Source of the DNA: Cyanobacteria bacterium UBA7753
GTDB lineage: Bacteria > Cyanobacteriota > Vampirovibrionia > Gastranaerophilales > Gastranaerophilaceae
DNA length: 13,780 bases
Reading direction: 5' to 3'
Assembly: GCA_002481545.1 (NCBI GenBank)
Contig: DLEF01000018.1
Span: 4,319 to 18,098, forward strand
Positions 1-7,365 of the stretch are shown here, one piece after another. Numbering within the stretch: position 1 is the stretch's first letter; each line of letters begins with the position of its first letter. Position numbers and translations under genes: made by a program. Below the pieces are notes generated by a model. That model worked only from the letters and a program-made list of their open reading frames with translations. It was not told where the DNA came from and did not search any database.

Positions 1-194
1 TAAAAATATTTTTCAATATAAAAAGCAAACATAATAAAAGTTTTGCCAATAGATAGGATAACAGATAAATGCCTTGTAAAATATAATTAAGTAGAGAAAC
101 TTAAATTACATATTTTAATAATATATTTACTTTGTATACCATAAGTGTTATTATGTATATCCAGTTATCAACTAATATAGCTAAGTTTTAAGTC
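1..194. other. AT-rich non-coding leader region
   Basis: This stretch is extremely AT-rich and has no open frame with a ribosome binding site. It starts with a short AT palindrome and long A and T runs. I see no RNA gene, no mobile element end and no strong hairpin in it. It probably holds the upstream control region of the TPR gene and the end of whatever lies to the left. Confidence 0.5.
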
Positions 195-200
195 TATAAT
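195..200 (+). promoter_or_regulatory. Candidate -10 box for the TPR gene
   Basis: A perfect TATAAT lies at 195-200, which would place the transcript start near 207, about 30 bases before the ATG at 236. No convincing -35 box stands 16-18 bases upstream; the best match, TTATCA at 165-170, is too far away. In DNA this AT-rich a chance TATAAT is likely, so the call is tentative. Confidence 0.35.
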
Positions 201-235
201 GATTGTTGATTTTGAGTAATTATAAAGAGGTTGTT

Positions 236-1450
236 ATGAATAGGTTATTTTTAAAAAATTTTGTATTATGTATCTGTGTGGGCATATTTATCGAAATTCC
301 AGTATATAGTTCAAATAAAACAAATATAAATATAAACATAAATGTTGTTCCAGTTGAAAGAAATGTTAACAACTATGGTATTCAAATGATGAAAAATATT
401 GGAACAAGACAATGGATAATGCAGAATGAAGGCTACATGAAAACAGATTATACAAAAGATGCAATAAAAGCTCTAAAAGAAGGAAAGTATGATGAAACAA
501 TAGAATTATGTTTTAAAACATTTAATTATCCTTCATTACTATCAAAATCAACAATCGCTGATTGTTTTCATTATATAGGTCTTGCTTATCTAAAAAAATT
601 AGATTATACGAAATCAATATATTATTATAACATATCAATCGAGAAATATAAAGAACTACATCTTTATAACAAAGATGTTTATTATGAAAGAGGGTTAGCT
701 CGTCAAAAAATAAATGATTATGAAGGAGCAAAAGAAGATTATGAGAAAGCTGTGTCCTTTGGGATGAAAACAGGTAATAAATTATTGAATGATGATATTA
801 CATATGATTTTACAAAAGACATTTCTAAAGAACAATATTCTAATTTTAATATAATGGATTATTTTATTATGCCAGATATGAATAAATATGGGAAATTGGC
901 GTATATATCTGGTAACATAAAAAAAGATAAAGATGAGGATGACCTTCATTTTTATAATGAACTATTGAAAAATGATTACAAATCAGCTGAAAAATATAAT
1001 AATCGAGGAGTTTATTATTTAGAGGAAAAAGATTATCAAAAAGCTTTAGATGATTTTACTGAATCAATAAAAAAGGATAGCACAATTATAGAACCATATT
1101 ATAATTTAGCACTATTATATTATCAAATAGAAGAATACCAAAAAGCTAAAGAGTATTTAGATAAATATTTAAGATTTCAAAATAACTTACCTGAAAAATA
1201 TATAGTTTATAAAAATGGGGGAGTAATAAGTTATTCTTATCAAGATATGAATACATATATTGATGAAATTCTAAAGGCTAATATAGAATTAAAATTACAA
1301 AATTATGATATAGCTAATAGTATATATAAAAAATACAACAAAATGGAGTATTTTGATGGGTATTCTTTTTCGCAACGTAAATATAAGTTGTGTATGGAAT
1401 TGTTGCCATTGTCAGAAGGTAGCGTTTATTATAAATTTAGGAAAATATAA
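236..1450 (+). CDS. Secreted TPR-repeat protein, N-terminal part (frameshifted)
   Basis: The ATG at 236 is chosen over an upstream TTG at 203 because AAAGAGG (224-230) lies five bases before it and the protein then opens with a signal peptide: a short basic start, a hydrophobic run NFVLCICVGIFIEIPV, then a polar region. About four TPR-like helix pairs follow, near residues 104-137, 148-176, 251-281 and 285-314, with typical patterns such as YNNRGVYYLEEKDYQKALDD and YYNLALLYYQIEEYQKAKEY. TPRs mediate protein-protein contacts; the protein should act outside the cytoplasm, probably in the periplasm. The frame ends early: its last residues (KFRKI) are unlike a TPR, while the next frame continues a TPR-like helix from the same point. 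The intact protein was probably about 523 residues (236-1808). The partner is unknown. Confidence 0.7.
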   Translation: MNRLFLKNFVLCICVGIFIEIPVYSSNKTNINININVVPVERNVNNYGIQMMKNIGTRQWIMQNEGYMKTDYTKDAIKALKEGKYDETIELCFKTFNYPSLLSKSTIADCFHYIGLAYLKKLDYTKSIYYYNISIEKYKELHLYNKDVYYERGLARQKINDYEGAKEDYEKAVSFGMKTGNKLLNDDITYDFTKDISKEQYSNFNIMDYFIMPDMNKYGKLAYISGNIKKDKDEDDLHFYNELLKNDYKSAEKYNNRGVYYLEEKDYQKALDDFTESIKKDSTIIEPYYNLALLYYQIEEYQKAKEYLDKYLRFQNNLPEKYIVYKNGGVISYSYQDMNTYIDEILKANIELKLQNYDIANSIYKKYNKMEYFDGYSFSQRKYKLCMELLPLSEGSVYYKFRKI

Positions 1451-1808
1451 AAAAGCATATTATGCATTAAATGCACACTTGACATCTAATTATTGTTTAG
1501 ATGTGTATAACAATTCTCCCGATAAAGAAGATCATTTTGAGAGATGGCATAAATGGTCTCCTCCTCAAGATGACAGAACTTATTATGCATACAAAGTCAT
1601 TGACAATGCATATATAATGAATAATATAGCATTATTGGAGTATGTTATGGGTATAGATAAAAAAAAGTGGAGAATATCTGCTATTCAAGATATTAATGAG
1701 GCTAAAGATATAGCATGGCAATTGAATGATATTGAATTATATAAGCATATTATAAGAACATATAATTTAATAAACACAAATACTCATTTAGATATGAGAA
1801 AGGACTAA
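1353..1808 (+). pseudogene. Displaced C-terminal part of the TPR protein
   Basis: This frame carries plausible protein only from about 1434 onward, beginning NLGKYKKAYYALNAHL, which reads as the second half of a TPR helix pair. The part before that (1353-1430) is Cys-rich nonsense read against the real frame of the upstream gene, so the ATG at 1353 is not a credible start and has no ribosome binding site of note. Removing one A from the AAA at 1433-1435 joins the two frames as SVYYNLGKYKKAYYAL. The segment continues through a Trp-rich patch (RWHKWSPP) to the stop at 1806-1808, three bases before the next gene. It is either a real one-base insertion or a sequence error in an A run. Confidence 0.6.
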
Positions 1809-1811
1809 ATA

Positions 1812-2447
1812 ATGGGTAAAAAAATTGACTATTTATGGAACAATTGGAATGAAAAAGATTGGAATAATGCTTTAGGACATTATTTCGATGCCGTAAAAGA
1901 TTCCAATGTTGAATTAGAAGAAGAATTAGATAACTTAAACCCTGAAACAATAAAGAAAATGTCTGTAACTGAGTTTTATAACTTTTTGCACGATAAATAT
2001 TTTGTATGGAAATTTACTGCTCCTAACAGATTAGCTACAACAAGGATGAGCTTGGAAAAGTATTTGGTTGATGGAAATATGGCAGAACTTGAAGAAATCC
2101 ATAATTTACTATTCAAGTATAGTCCTGACAATACATTGAGTTTGTTAAAAACAGTTCACAGAATAAAAGGTTTAGGAGTAGCAGGTGCATCAGGTCTGTT
2201 ATCATTACTCTTCCCAAAATATTTCGGAACGGTTGATCAATTTGTTGTTCAAAGATTATCTGAGGTACAAAATCTAAAAGAACACAATCAAATTATGGCT
2301 ATAAACCCTAAAAGTATAAATGAAAAGAATGGAATGCTCCTTATAAATATCATGAGAAATAAAGCCGATGAGTTAAATAAAAAGTTTAAAACAACTGAAT
2401 GGACTCCTCGAAAAATAGACAAAATCCTTTGGAGTATAGACAGATAA
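1812..2447 (+). CDS. Small protein with HhH-GPD (DNA glycosylase-like) motif
   Basis: The start ATG lies three bases after the stop of the TPR frame, with AGAAAGGA at 1797-1804 as ribosome binding site, so the two genes look translationally coupled. Of the 211 residues, the readable part is residues 118-150: IKGLGVAGAS, then a hydrophobic helix, then TVDQFVVQRL. This matches the helix-hairpin-helix plus downstream Asp layout of the HhH-GPD glycosylase fold (GVG..tA, about 20 residues, vDthv.R), with D142 at the catalytic Asp position. The Lys of bifunctional glycosylases, which follows the hairpin glycines, is not evident. The length is typical of small uncharacterised HhH-GPD-like proteins. 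No signal peptide is visible, so it should be cytoplasmic, unlike its secreted neighbour. The activity is unproven; it may bind DNA without cutting a base. Confidence 0.6.
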   Translation: MGKKIDYLWNNWNEKDWNNALGHYFDAVKDSNVELEEELDNLNPETIKKMSVTEFYNFLHDKYFVWKFTAPNRLATTRMSLEKYLVDGNMAELEEIHNLLFKYSPDNTLSLLKTVHRIKGLGVAGASGLLSLLFPKYFGTVDQFVVQRLSEVQNLKEHNQIMAINPKSINEKNGMLLINIMRNKADELNKKFKTTEWTPRKIDKILWSIDR

Positions 2448-2471
2448 ATACTTAATTTAAAAAATATAAGA

Positions 2472-2502
2472 ATGAGGCGGATAAAATTTTTATCCGCCTC
2501 AT
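2472..2502. terminator. Bidirectional hairpin terminator
   Basis: ATGAGGCGGATA (2472-2483) pairs perfectly with TATCCGCCTCAT (2491-2502), and the A and T runs inside can extend the stem. It lies between two converging genes (the HhH protein and pnp) and has T-rich sequence on both sides, so it can stop transcription from either strand. Confidence 0.85.
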
Positions 2503-2531
2503 CTTGTTTATAAATAACTGATTATATCAGA

Positions 2532-4691
2532 TTATTCTTCGCCTTTTCCTTGAGCTTCTACTCTGGCTTTTTCTTCATCGGTAACGCCCTTGATAGTCAA
2601 GTTTACACGACCTCTGTCGTCAATCTTGATAATCTTAACGATTACTTCGTCGCCAACGTTTACGTGAGGTTCAATCTTATCAATTCTTTCATGGCAGATT
2701 TGAGAGATGTGAACCATACCGTCTTTGCCGCCGCCGAGTTCTACGAAAGCACCGATAGGGATAATTCTAACTACTTTACCTTTTAGAACCATACCTACTT
2801 CAGGCTTAAATGTAATATCCTTAATCATCTTGATAGCAATCTTAGCACCTTCCTGATCGTTAGATGTGATTGTTACAACACCTGAATCTTGGATATCAAT
2901 TTCAGCCCCTGATGCATCGATGATTTCTCTGATTTGTTTTCCGCCGGGTCCGATAACAGCTCCGATGTCCTCAGTAGGAATTGTCAAAGTTGTTATACTT
3001 GGTGCGAACGGTGACATAGGTCCGGGTTCTGTGATTACTTTTCTCATTTCGCCTAAGATGTGCAATCTGCCTTCTTTAGCTTGATATAAAGCCTTTCTCA
3101 AAGTTTCGTTAGGGATACCTTTAGCCTTCATATCCATCTGAAGTGCTGTGATACCGTCGTCGTTACCCGTAACTTTGAAGTCCATATCACCCAAGAAGTC
3201 CTCAATACCTTGAATATCAGTAAGGACAACAGGTTCATAACCTTCTTCCTTAATCATACCCATAGCGACACCGCCAATCATACATTTAACAGGAACACCT
3301 GCATTCATCAATGCCATTGAGCTGCCGCAAGTTGAACCCATTGATGTAGAACCGTTAGATTCCAATACATCTGATGTTACTCTGATTGTGTATCCGAATT
3401 CTTCTTGTGAAGGAAGTGCAGGGATGTTAGCTCTTTCAGCCAAGTTACCGTGACCGACTTCACGTCTGCCCGGTCCTCTCAAAGGTTTTACTTCACCTAC
3501 CGAGAAACCAGGGAAGATATATTTGTGCATATATGTCTTTTCTGTCTGAGGATCAACTCCGTCAAGTTCTTGACGCATTGAAGGACCTGCAAGGGTTGCA
3601 ACAGATAAGATTTGAGTTTGACCTCTTGTAAATACGGCAGAACCGTGCGCTCTCGGAATAACACCGACTTCGCACCAAATTGGTCTGACTTCGTTGTATT
3701 TACGTCCGTCAGCTCTGACATGTTCATCCAAAATCATTGCACGCATAACGTGTTTTTCGGCTGCTTTAAATTCTTCGGCAACAAAGTCAACGCCTGTTTC
3801 TTCAAGAATTTTCTTGATGTAATCATCATCAGGAAGTGCTTCGATTTTTTCTTTAACAAGGTTCTTAGCTTCTTCCAATTTGTTTTGACGATATTCTCTG
3901 TCAAAGTGATGGTATGCATCGTAAATCATATCGCCTGCAACGTCTTGAATAATCTTAGCGATACCTGATGTATCGTAAGGGTTAACAAATTCTTGTTTTT
4001 CAACGCCGCATTCTTTAACAAATTCCATTTGAGCTTCACATTGTTTCTTGATTTCACCTTGTGCGAACTCAACTGCGTTCATAATATCATCTTCGGTTAC
4101 GAACTTGCAGCCTGCCTCAACCATGATAACGCTATCGTGAGTACCTGCTACAACGATATCAAGGTCTGATGCCTTAGCTTGTGCGTGTGTAGGGTTAGCG
4201 ATGAAGTTGCCTTCAGCGTCTCTTGATACTCTGACTGCACCGATAGGTCCTTCGAAAGGAGCTCCTGACAACATCAAAGCACAAGATGCACCCAACATAG
4301 CCAATGTATCAGGTTGGTTTTCCTGATCGTAGCTGAATAATTGTGCAACGATTTGAATATCGTTTCTATATCCTTTAGGGAATAACGGTCTGATAGGTCT
4401 GTCAATCAAACGAGAAATCAAAATAGCTTTGTCGCTTGCTTTACCTTCTGAACGGTTGTAACCGCCCGGTATACGACCTATAGAAGACATTCTTTCTTCA
4501 TAATCGATTAAAAGCGGGAAGAAATCTATCCCAACTCTTGGTTCTTTACTAACTACTGCGTGAACAAATAACATTGTATCACCGCATCTTACTGTAACAC
4601 TGCCGTTAGCAGATCGTGCATACTTGCCGGTTTCAACAACTACTTGTTTACCGCCGATTTCAAGCTGCATCTTCTTTGTTTCCGGTATCAT
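2532..4691 (-). CDS. pnp: Polyribonucleotide nucleotidyltransferase (PNPase)
   Basis: PNPase degrades RNA 3' to 5' by phosphorolysis, releasing nucleoside diphosphates, and can add tails in reverse; it acts as a cytoplasmic trimer. At 719 residues it has the full family layout. The first RNase PH domain holds RPIRPLFPKGYRNDIQIV. A helical domain follows, then the second RNase PH domain with the phosphate-binding stretch NGSTSMGSTCGSSMALMNAG and metal ligands in EDFLGDMDFKV (D498, D504, K506, equivalent to E. coli D486, D492, K494). A KH domain has the GPGG loop at 581-584, and an S1 domain spans about 632-705. No key residue is missing. The ATG at 4691 has AAGGA at 4698-4702 on the minus strand. 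Unlike E. coli, rpsO is not next to it, and the gene looks monocistronic. Confidence 0.98.
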   Translation of the reverse strand: MIPETKKMQLEIGGKQVVVETGKYARSANGSVTVRCGDTMLFVHAVVSKEPRVGIDFFPLLIDYEERMSSIGRIPGGYNRSEGKASDKAILISRLIDRPIRPLFPKGYRNDIQIVAQLFSYDQENQPDTLAMLGASCALMLSGAPFEGPIGAVRVSRDAEGNFIANPTHAQAKASDLDIVVAGTHDSVIMVEAGCKFVTEDDIMNAVEFAQGEIKKQCEAQMEFVKECGVEKQEFVNPYDTSGIAKIIQDVAGDMIYDAYHHFDREYRQNKLEEAKNLVKEKIEALPDDDYIKKILEETGVDFVAEEFKAAEKHVMRAMILDEHVRADGRKYNEVRPIWCEVGVIPRAHGSAVFTRGQTQILSVATLAGPSMRQELDGVDPQTEKTYMHKYIFPGFSVGEVKPLRGPGRREVGHGNLAERANIPALPSQEEFGYTIRVTSDVLESNGSTSMGSTCGSSMALMNAGVPVKCMIGGVAMGMIKEEGYEPVVLTDIQGIEDFLGDMDFKVTGNDDGITALQMDMKAKGIPNETLRKALYQAKEGRLHILGEMRKVITEPGPMSPFAPSITTLTIPTEDIGAVIGPGGKQIREIIDASGAEIDIQDSGVVTITSNDQEGAKIAIKMIKDITFKPEVGMVLKGKVVRIIPIGAFVELGGGKDGMVHISQICHERIDKIEPHVNVGDEVIVKIIKIDDRGRVNLTIKGVTDEEKARVEAQGKGEE

Positions 4692-4707
4692 TTCTTTTCC
4701 TTCTTTC

Positions 4708-4728
4708 TTCGGCTACTCGAAAGCCGAA
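4708..4728 (-). promoter_or_regulatory. Hairpin in pnp leader, next to the ribosome binding site
   Basis: TTCGGCT (4708-4714) pairs with AGCCGAA (4722-4728), a 7-bp stem with a 7-base loop. On the minus strand it ends five bases before the AAGGA site of pnp. In E. coli the pnp leader is a hairpin cut by RNase III and then bound by PNPase, which represses its own synthesis. This shorter hairpin stands in a similar place; the same control here is inference. Confidence 0.5.
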
Positions 4729-4763
4729 TTTCATCTTTTTATACTTTTCTTCTTACAATAATC

Positions 4764-4769
4764 ATTATA
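4764..4769 (-). promoter_or_regulatory. Candidate -10 box for pnp
   Basis: The minus strand reads TATAAT here, about 73 bases before the pnp ATG, which would give a leader of roughly 65 bases that includes the hairpin at 4708-4728. No good -35 box is seen at standard spacing (TTTATA at 4790-4795 is 20 bases away). Tentative. Confidence 0.35.
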
Positions 4770-4880
4770 CAGGAAACATAAATATTTTGTATAAATTATT
4801 TGCGGTGCAAACTGTTGTCCAAACTTCCCATGCCGATATTTTTTGAAAATTATCATGATGATAAATTTAACGTACAATTA

Positions 4881-4910
4881 TTTCTCGCAAAAACTACGTT
4901 CTGCGAGAAA
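4881..4910. other. Hairpin between the small gene and pnp
   Basis: TTTCTCGCA (4881-4889) pairs perfectly with TGCGAGAAA (4902-4910); AAC and GTT in the loop can add a short inner stem. It follows the stop of the small minus-strand gene and precedes pnp. Neither strand has a clean T run after it, so a classical rho-independent terminator is only possible; it may instead protect or process the RNA. The rest of the 250-base gap 4692-4941 shows no gene. Confidence 0.5.
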
Positions 4911-4941
4911 CATTGGACTAAATATATGTGTTTTTTAACTT

Positions 4942-5121
4942 TTATGCGCGTCTTAGCAAATCAGAAAGTTTTACATCCCCGTCGATGATGGAATGTCTGT
5001 TTGCCGAGAACTCTTTTTTCTCTTCTTCATCTCTCTTGAATTGTGATAATCCTATGCGATGTGAATTATCATCGTTGTTGATTAGTAAAACGTCTTGGAT
5101 AAATGTAACAAATTTTTTCAT
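4942..5121 (-). CDS. Hypothetical 59-residue protein
   Basis: The frame is open upstream to 5406, but the ATG at 5121 is preferred because AGGAGA (5129-5134, minus strand) lies about seven bases before it, and because the longer form would run through the divergent gene. The product begins MKKFVTFIQDVLLINND, has a charged middle (KRDEEEKKEF) and ends in HSIIDGDVKLSDLLRRA. It has no signal peptide: the hydrophobic stretch near the start is short and interrupted by charges. I do not recognise a family. The mixed-charge composition and the good ribosome binding site support a real gene; the -10 candidate at 5141-5146 sits too close to be the promoter. It lies upstream of pnp in the same direction, about 250 bases away. 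Confidence 0.6.
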   Translation of the reverse strand: MKKFVTFIQDVLLINNDDNSHRIGLSQFKRDEEEKKEFSANRHSIIDGDVKLSDLLRRA

Positions 5122-5234
5122 AATTAAATCTCCTATCATGATTATATCTTTTATTTTTAGTTTATTATCCTTCGCTCGGAGGATTTTATCGTATATATTA
5201 TTATTTAATCCGTGTAATCTTTCATTGGCGCTTA

Positions 5235-5243
5235 TGCTATAAT
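5235..5243 (+). promoter_or_regulatory. Extended -10 promoter for the HEAT-like gene
   Basis: TGCTATAAT gives a perfect -10 box (5238-5243) with the TG extension that can replace a good -35. The start of transcription would be near 5250, leaving a leader of about 20 bases with the AGAGGGG ribosome binding site at 5258-5264. Confidence 0.6.
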
Positions 5244-5270
5244 TTTTAGGAAAGCAAAGAGGGGATAAAC

Positions 5271-5993
5271 TTGAACTCAAACTATGAAAGAACTTTGGAT
5301 GAAAATTTTGAGAAAGCTTTGAATTTATGTTCAACGCCTCATTCGTATGATGATTTGATATCACTTTTGAAAACAGGTAATATCCCCGAAAAACAGTATG
5401 CCGCACTCATGCTTGAAGAATTGAAAACAAAAGAGGATGCTCATACTTTTTTGTCCAATCTTATAAACTGTGACGGAAAAATCCGCGAGGCTGTAGCGCA
5501 AAAGTTTTTGGAGTTTACCGATAACCCTGAATATTGCAAATATTTTGCCGATTATCCCGATATTTTGGCAAAATCAACAATTGATATAAATGCTAACATT
5601 TCAAGAATGGTGATTGAAGGGTTGGAAAAACTAAAAGATTTCAAAAACTTCGGTGAAAAGTATTCCGAAAACTTAGTAAAGTATATAAATGAAGCTTTTG
5701 AAGGGTTGGATAAAATTGTTTTTCGAGATAAAAAATATACGATAAATAAACAGCTCTTTAAGTTATATTGGTGTCTTGAAGGGCTAAAGGATTATTATAA
5801 ATATCTTGATAAAGATACTTTATCCGATATTTTGAAAAAATCCATGGCACAGACGGAGTACACCGTGCGTGAAAAAGCTGCGCAGATTATTAAACAACTG
5901 CCTAAAGATGAGTTTGAAGATTTATACAAACTCGCATATGCAGATAAAAATTATTACGTAAAGCAGATAATGGGGGTAAATATGAAGGGGTAA
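5271..5993 (+). CDS. HEAT-like alpha-helical repeat protein, cytoplasmic
   Basis: The TTG at 5271 is the start: AGAGGGG at 5258-5264 lies six bases before it and the nearby ATG at 5284 is out of frame. The 240-residue product has no signal peptide. It is nearly all helix. Residues 20-100 and 190-235 show HEAT-like pairs: KQYAALMLEELKTKEDAHTF with IREAVAQKFLEFTD, and TVREKAAQIIKQLPKDEF with YYVKQIMGVNM. This resembles scaffold proteins built of HEAT or PBS-lyase-like repeats, but the repeats are irregular and no catalytic motif is visible. It is divergently oriented from the 59-residue gene and shares the control region 5122-5270 with it. It may act as an adaptor; its partner is unknown. Confidence 0.75.
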   Translation: MNSNYERTLDENFEKALNLCSTPHSYDDLISLLKTGNIPEKQYAALMLEELKTKEDAHTFLSNLINCDGKIREAVAQKFLEFTDNPEYCKYFADYPDILAKSTIDINANISRMVIEGLEKLKDFKNFGEKYSENLVKYINEAFEGLDKIVFRDKKYTINKQLFKLYWCLEGLKDYYKYLDKDTLSDILKKSMAQTEYTVREKAAQIIKQLPKDEFEDLYKLAYADKNYYVKQIMGVNMKG

Positions 5994-6012
5994 ATAAAAT
6001 CAATATCCCCTT
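5985..6012. terminator. Weak hairpin between converging genes
   Basis: AAGGGG (5985-5990, overlapping the last codon before the stop) pairs with CCCCTT (6007-6012). The stem is only six pairs with a long AT-rich loop, and the T run after it is poor. It lies between two converging genes and is the only candidate terminator there. Confidence 0.3.
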
Positions 6013-6028
6013 ATTATATTGTTGTAAT

Positions 6029-6382
6029 CTAGTTATTTTTGATAGATTCAAAAACTGCTTTTACTTTTCCGAAAGCTTTTTTTAGTCCGTTCCCTGACAT
6101 AAAGAACGAATTATCTGCGTAATATTCATTATTGGCATTTTTTACCGTGAACCCTTTTTTATCTTGGTAGTCACGTTTTACAACAGTTGTATTTTCTGAT
6201 TTTAAGCCTAAATCTGTTTTTATGAATTTGTCCGCTTTAAGTTTTTTGTTCAGATTTTTATACAGTGCCAATTCTTCTTTTGCATCAAGCAAATCGGCTG
6301 TTCTTACTCCGCGGTTATTCGTATAAACTTTGAACGCAATTCCGAAATTTACATTATTATTGTTATTATTGATTGTGTTCAT
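6029..6382 (-). CDS. Hypothetical Asn-rich 117-residue protein
   Basis: The ATG at 6382 is preceded on the minus strand by AGGGGAAAGAGGAA, giving a good ribosome binding site. The N-terminus is MNTINNNNNNVNFGIAFK: a run of six Asn, then NFG, then a basic patch. There is no signal peptide or membrane segment. The rest is Lys/Asn-rich and polar, with a helical stretch near residues 30-50 and a C-terminal GLKKAFGKVKAVFESIKNN that could form a basic amphipathic helix. I do not recognise a family. From memory, short proteins with an Asn-rich start followed by NFG are common in gut Melainabacteria genomes; that is an impression, not a search result. The Asn run is coded by AAT/AAC triplets at about 6353-6370 and could vary by slippage. 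Confidence 0.65.
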   Translation of the reverse strand: MNTINNNNNNVNFGIAFKVYTNNRGVRTADLLDAKEELALYKNLNKKLKADKFIKTDLGLKSENTTVVKRDYQDKKGFTVKNANNEYYADNSFFMSGNGLKKAFGKVKAVFESIKNN

Positions 6383-6434
6383 TTCCTCTTTCCCCTTATA
6401 AATAAAAATGATAGTTGTTGAAAAATCAGTTATT

Positions 6435-6468
6435 AAAAAAGGGGGTGACTTTTAGAGCCACCCTCTTT
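6435..6468 (-). terminator. Rho-independent terminator of rpsL-rpsG
   Basis: On the minus strand CACCCTCTTT (6459-6468) pairs with AAAGGGGGTG (6438-6447) with one G-U pair, and six T follow at 6435-6440. It starts eight bases after the rpsG stop, so the operon ends here. Confidence 0.85.
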
Positions 6469-6475
6469 AAACTTT

Positions 6476-6943
6476 TTAACGGTAATGAGCGAATGCTTTG
6501 TTTGCTTCTGCCATCTTGTGGGTATCTTCACGCTTCTTGCAAGCTGAACCCTGACCGTTTGAAGCATCCATAAGTTCGTTCGTTAACTTATCGATGAAAG
6601 ACTTTCCGCCTCTTTTCTTAGCTGCTTCAATCAACCAAGAAGAAGCAAGAGCGAAACCTCTGTCAGCCTTAACTTCGATAGGTACCTGATAAGTAGAACC
6701 ACCGATACGTCTTGCCTTAACTTCCAATAAAGGTGTTGTATTTTGCAAAGCCTTTTGGAAAGTTTCGATAGGATTATCGTTTGTTCTTTCTTTAATTCTT
6801 TCTAATGTAGCGTAGAAAATTCTTTCAGCAAGAGATTTTTTACCTCTTCTCATAATTCTGTTAATGAATTTAGAAACATCTACGTTGTTATATATAGGAT
6901 CCGGAGCCGGTACACGTCTTTCCGGTTTAGAACGTCTTGACAT
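6476..6943 (-). CDS. rpsG: 30S ribosomal protein S7
   Basis: S7 binds the 3' major domain of 16S rRNA and starts assembly of the 30S head; it contacts the E-site tRNA. The 155-residue product has the family start MSRRSKPERRVPAPDP, the conserved VKARRIGGSTYQVPIEV in the middle, and the end KREDTHKMAEANKAFAHYR. The common final Trp is absent. The ATG overlaps the rpsL stop by one base (TAATG), and GGAGG inside the end of rpsL is its ribosome binding site, so the two genes are translationally coupled. In E. coli S7 represses its own operon by binding the rpsL-rpsG junction; here the junction is too short to hold that structure. Confidence 0.98.
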   Translation of the reverse strand: MSRRSKPERRVPAPDPIYNNVDVSKFINRIMRRGKKSLAERIFYATLERIKERTNDNPIETFQKALQNTTPLLEVKARRIGGSTYQVPIEVKADRGFALASSWLIEAAKKRGGKSFIDKLTNELMDASNGQGSACKKREDTHKMAEANKAFAHYR

Positions 6944-7326
6944 TATTTGTTACCTCCTTTTCCTTTTTTAGCACCGTATTTAGAACGGCTTTGGTTTCTG
7001 TTAGCAACACCTGCGGTATCTAATGTACCACGAACGATGTGATAACGAACACCAGGTAAATCCTTAACACGACCGCCTCTGATAAGAACAACACTGTGTT
7101 CCTGAAGGTTGTGTCCGATACCCGGGATATAAGAAGTAACTTCAAATCCGTTTGTTAATCTTACTCTGGCTACTTTTCTAAGTGCTGAGTTTGGTTTTTT
7201 AGGGGTTGTTGTGTAAACCCTTGTACATACTCCACGTCTTTGAGGACAATTCATCAAAGCAGGAGATTTAGTTTTGTCTGTTAGTTTTTTACGTTCTTGA
7301 CGTACTAACTGATTAATTGTAGGCAT
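6943..7326 (-). CDS. rpsL: 30S ribosomal protein S12
   Basis: S12 lies at the decoding centre of the 30S subunit and controls accuracy. The 127-residue product has the invariant blocks CPQRRGVCTRVYTTTPKKPN, ALRKVARVRLTNGFEVTSYI and RGGRVKDLPGVRYHIVRG. Lys43 and Lys88 (E. coli precursor numbering), where streptomycin resistance mutations usually fall, are wild type, and Asp89, the residue methylthiolated in many bacteria, is present. The ATG at 7326 has AAGGAG at the usual distance. It is the first gene of the pair with rpsG and has a long structured leader. Confidence 0.98.
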   Translation of the reverse strand: MPTINQLVRQERKKLTDKTKSPALMNCPQRRGVCTRVYTTTPKKPNSALRKVARVRLTNGFEVTSYIPGIGHNLQEHSVVLIRGGRVKDLPGVRYHIVRGTLDTAGVANRNQSRSKYGAKKGKGGNK

Positions 7327-7365
7327 TATTTTCTCCTTTTCTTATGTCTGACATCTCTGCCAAAC

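Noticed and set aside
2550..3968. Plus-strand open frames inside pnp
   Set aside because: They are shadows of the well-conserved pnp frame on the other strand, with no ribosome binding site or recognisable protein.
5122..5406. Longer form of the small minus-strand gene starting at 5406
   Set aside because: It would overlap the divergent HEAT-like gene and its promoter; the extra N-terminal residues are low in coding quality, and a good ribosome binding site stands before the ATG at 5121.
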